Assembly (NCBI GenBank): GCA_039707465.1
Contig: CM077643.1
Coordinates: 243,930,167 to 243,994,166 of the forward strand
DNA from: Rhabdophis nuchalis
Lineage: Eukaryota > Chordata > Lepidosauria > Squamata > Natricidae
DNA length: 64,000 nt
Reading direction: 5' to 3'
Positions 61,210 to 64,000 of the stretch are shown piece by piece. The translations under genes and the position numbers were made by a program. How positions within the stretch are numbered: the first letter of the stretch is position 1; the number at the start of each line of letters is the position of its first letter. The notes under the pieces are model-generated. The model saw nothing but the letters and a program-made list of their open reading frames with translations. It was not told where the DNA came from and did no database searches.

Positions 61210-63566
61210 TACCAAATATTTTATGCATTTATTTTGACTCAATACCAGCACTGTCAACACACGCACTCTCTGCTCAAAATATTTTCAGAATGGAAGAAGC
61301 AGCCTCTAAGGATAGGTCTGATCTCTATTGTTCCAGGAGGTAGTGAGGAACATTAAGAAGCAGATTATGTCTAAACAGAGGAAGAAAATCCACAACTGTG
61401 AGGGGTGGTCAGAATATTCTATTGTCAAACTTGGTTTACAAGTGGCAACACCAATGAATTAAAAGAACTAGCAGTGGGGTGGGAAGAGGGGAGCTTAAAA
61501 TGTAACAGAGGCTTTGGTTAGCCTCTGCTAACATCATCAGAGTGTAAAAACTACCATTGAAGAGATGTTTGCCTTTATACATCATTGATCAATTTGGCCA
61601 TTGCGTGTGTGATAGGCCCACCCACCCACCTCCCATGTGGCATAGGAAAGATGAACATTCTGGAGAGCTAGCAAGACTGGTGCTTGCAGCGGAATAAGGC
61701 AGGTTATTTTGAGATCCTTGATTCAATAAATTATGAGTGCCATTATTTCACTGCAATGACTGCTTCGTTTCTGTCAGGTTGATTTGGGACACGCTTGCCC
61801 AGCAGCCCAGGTGCATTTGACTAAACTATACCTAACATTTGTTTAAAAAAAATTAAATCTATGTACATTTCTCAACCAAAATGTAGGAGATATTCTTTGC
61901 AAGGAAAGAAAATAAAAGTATGAATGCTTTGCTCCAGGGCTCATCCTGCATAATTAGCTTTTTATATGATCAATTTTATTAAAAGTTCTAAAAAGAAGTT
62001 AAAACTAATACATATTACATAAGGAGGAGAAAAAAGAAGAGACAACCATGCAAAATAAAAAGATATAAATAGAAGCGTCTGATTTCCTTTGCAGCAAATA
62101 TAAATATTTAAAAAATATGTATAGTTACAAAATACCCCACTTTTTCTATTATTTAGTGGTTTCTAATTTTCAAAATCCCAAATAAAGCATTTTTTTCTGT
62201 TTTGTGCAAAAAATAAATTATAAGGGATTTCATGTCAGCAATAAACATAGATGCTGTCTTTTCTCTAATCGAAGAAGTCAGTTTAGCCTTCTTTGCAAAT
62301 TCCATCATCTTCACCAATCATTTATCCATTGTGGGCAGTGCCAAACCCTCCCACTGTTAAGCTTATAACAATCTTGCTGCAGTTGTCGTGTATAAAACCT
62401 AGGCTGCATGACTTTTTCCCAACTGTCTACCCATTAATCACAAAAGGAAACACTTTGGTTTCAATTGTACATTGATCTTGAAATTATTCTGAATAGCATA
62501 CGTATGTGCATCCAAAGTTTTCTGGCTTTAATACTCATCCTCCAAACATGATAAAATATCCTTTCTTCCAGCATAAATTCATATGTACCTTTATACATTT
62601 TAGACCTACATAATTATTTTCTTATTTGTTCAGAACAAACAGTAAACAAAATCCTCAGTTAAGAACAAGCAATGGGGTTAAAGCAACTTCCCGTTTACAT
62701 CCTGCATACATTTGTCTTTCAAGCTCTAATTAGCTGAGCAAGAAATATTTTTCCAAGGAAGATGCTTCAAAATCATATGATTTTTACATGGCCAAGGTTC
62801 CTCATGTTCCACCGCTTGGTTATTAAACAGATAGGCACACCCAGTGGCAAATTCAGACTTGACTTTCACAGGATAGAAGGAGGAGACCTCAGGTGTTGGC
62901 ACCACATTGTTACTTAGCCAACGGAGAACAAAGCTTTGGATTAACTGGACAAACGCTATAGCAAAGGAGAGAAAGGAGACAGCATATTCTCCATAATGGG
63001 ATTTCCTGCAACCATTAAAATTCTGGGTAGAAAATGAAGCCTGTAGACTTCTGAGCTTGGCTGTTTTCCTGCGGATGTTTTCATTAGTGCATTGATGATG
63101 TTACCTAGTTTGATAATGAAACATCTGCTAAAAACAAACAAACAAACCACACTACGAGAGCACCAAGGACTCCATAGTTCAACCCTGAGCTACAAATTTT
63201 CTCTTATAAAATGAATCCTGGAAACTATTGCAACAGCTGAACACACGGAGAGGATGGAGCTTCAGAAAAAAAGAACAAAAAGAGAGACCACAGCTGGTTA
63301 CACAATCACAATTCAAAGACTTTACTTTCAGACCCTAGCAGTGATCAAGTATTATGTGTAACCCTAAATAATATAATTAGTTCTCAGAGGAATCACACTG
63401 ATTGTGGTCATTAACTTTTTTTTAAATGAGTTGTTTTGTTGTTTCCTGGTTTTAACTCTTCTTCCCAAAGACGCCAGCAAGAAGGACAGCCATAAAAATT
63501 ATTTAAATAAACAAGTGAACTCACCTACTACAAAACCTGCATTGACTACAGGCAACAGGAAAAAAT

Positions 63567-63908
63567 ACAGATAGTCCTTAATTTACAACCATTTGTTTAG
63601 TGACCATTTGAAGTTACAATGACTTACATTGAAGTTACGATGAAATGTCCATTTTCACACTTACAACCACTGCAGCATCCCTATGGTCACATCATCAAAA
63701 TTTGGATGCTTGGCAACTGGTTCAAATTTATGACAATGGCAGTGTCCCTAAGTCATATGAACGTATTTCTTAGAAGCAAAGTCAATAGGAAAGCCAGATT
63801 CACTTAACAACTATGTTACTAATTTAACTGCAGTGATTCACTTAACAACTGTCTCACTTAGCAACAGAAAATTTGGGCTCAATTGTGGTAGTAAGTCAAG
63901 CACTAGGT
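63567..63908. repeat. Family A element
   Basis: 'cagatagtccttaatttaca' to 'agtaagtcaagcactaggta'; interior conserved with internal losses. Confidence 0.7.
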
Positions 63909-64000
63909 ATATTTAAAAAAACTGTGGATTGACTAATTGTCAATAAATGTAACCCTTGGTGTTTCGTAATAATATATAAATAATATATATAAAATATGCA

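Larger units (their letters stand above)
41812..64000 (-). other. WDFY2 intron 1 (partial, at least 22 kb)
   Basis: Inferred from the missing first coding exon. Stretches 43030-44740, 45000-45600, 45700-46925, 47310-48930, 50120-53180, 54630-55410, 56300-57170 and 61210-63560 show no recognised gene and only minor simple repeats (for example ga-rich at 51755-51825 and catc/tctc at 56245-56310). Confidence 0.75.

Overview
This is nuclear DNA of a vertebrate, most likely a squamate reptile and probably a snake. Genes are split by introns. The spacer DNA is full of Bov-B/RTE LINE sequence, Sauria-type tRNA SINEs, CR1/L2-like LINE 3' ends, a DIRS-type tyrosine-recombinase retrotransposon, many short DNA transposons and long tetranucleotide and dinucleotide microsatellites. 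The species call rests on this repeat mix and is inference.

Layout: positions 1-5626 (+) hold the last four coding exons of ATP7B, the copper-transporting P-type ATPase (702-905, 1014-1131, 2501-2603, 5371-5626). Exon sizes of 204, 118, 103 and 256 bp join in frame to the stop. Positions 5627-15511 are the 3'-UTR/intergenic space between two convergent genes; it contains hAT-like elements, a nested hAT insertion, a LINE, a SINE and one decayed APOB-like coding fragment. Positions 15512-41811 (-) hold eleven coding exons of WDFY2 (WD-repeat and FYVE protein). They join in frame to 354 codons plus stop. The first coding exon (about 45 codons) is not found and should lie beyond the right edge, so 41812-64000 is read as WDFY2 intron 1. 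That intron contains a 4-kb internally deleted DIRS-like element (57173-61209) whose recombinase, RNase H and terminal/internal repeats can still be recognised.

The two genes are not functionally linked as far as the sequence shows: ATP7B is a Golgi/vesicle copper pump, WDFY2 an early-endosome PI3P-binding scaffold. Their tail-to-tail arrangement agrees with the known ATP7B-WDFY2 neighbourhood of other vertebrates, but no DHRS12 or CCDC70 exon was recognised between them.

The most informative signals are in the mobile DNA. Eleven short elements have recognisable ends and 8-bp target duplications; those of the eight elements with non-CAGnGGTG ends have a central TA, while the three with CAGTGGTGG/CAGGGGTGAA ends do not. 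One hAT-like element is inserted into an older copy of its own kind with a perfect 8-bp duplication, and it carries interleaved inverted repeats (A-B-A'-B'). A TA-flanked element of about 0.4 kb (called family A here) occurs about 18 times and hosts several later insertions.
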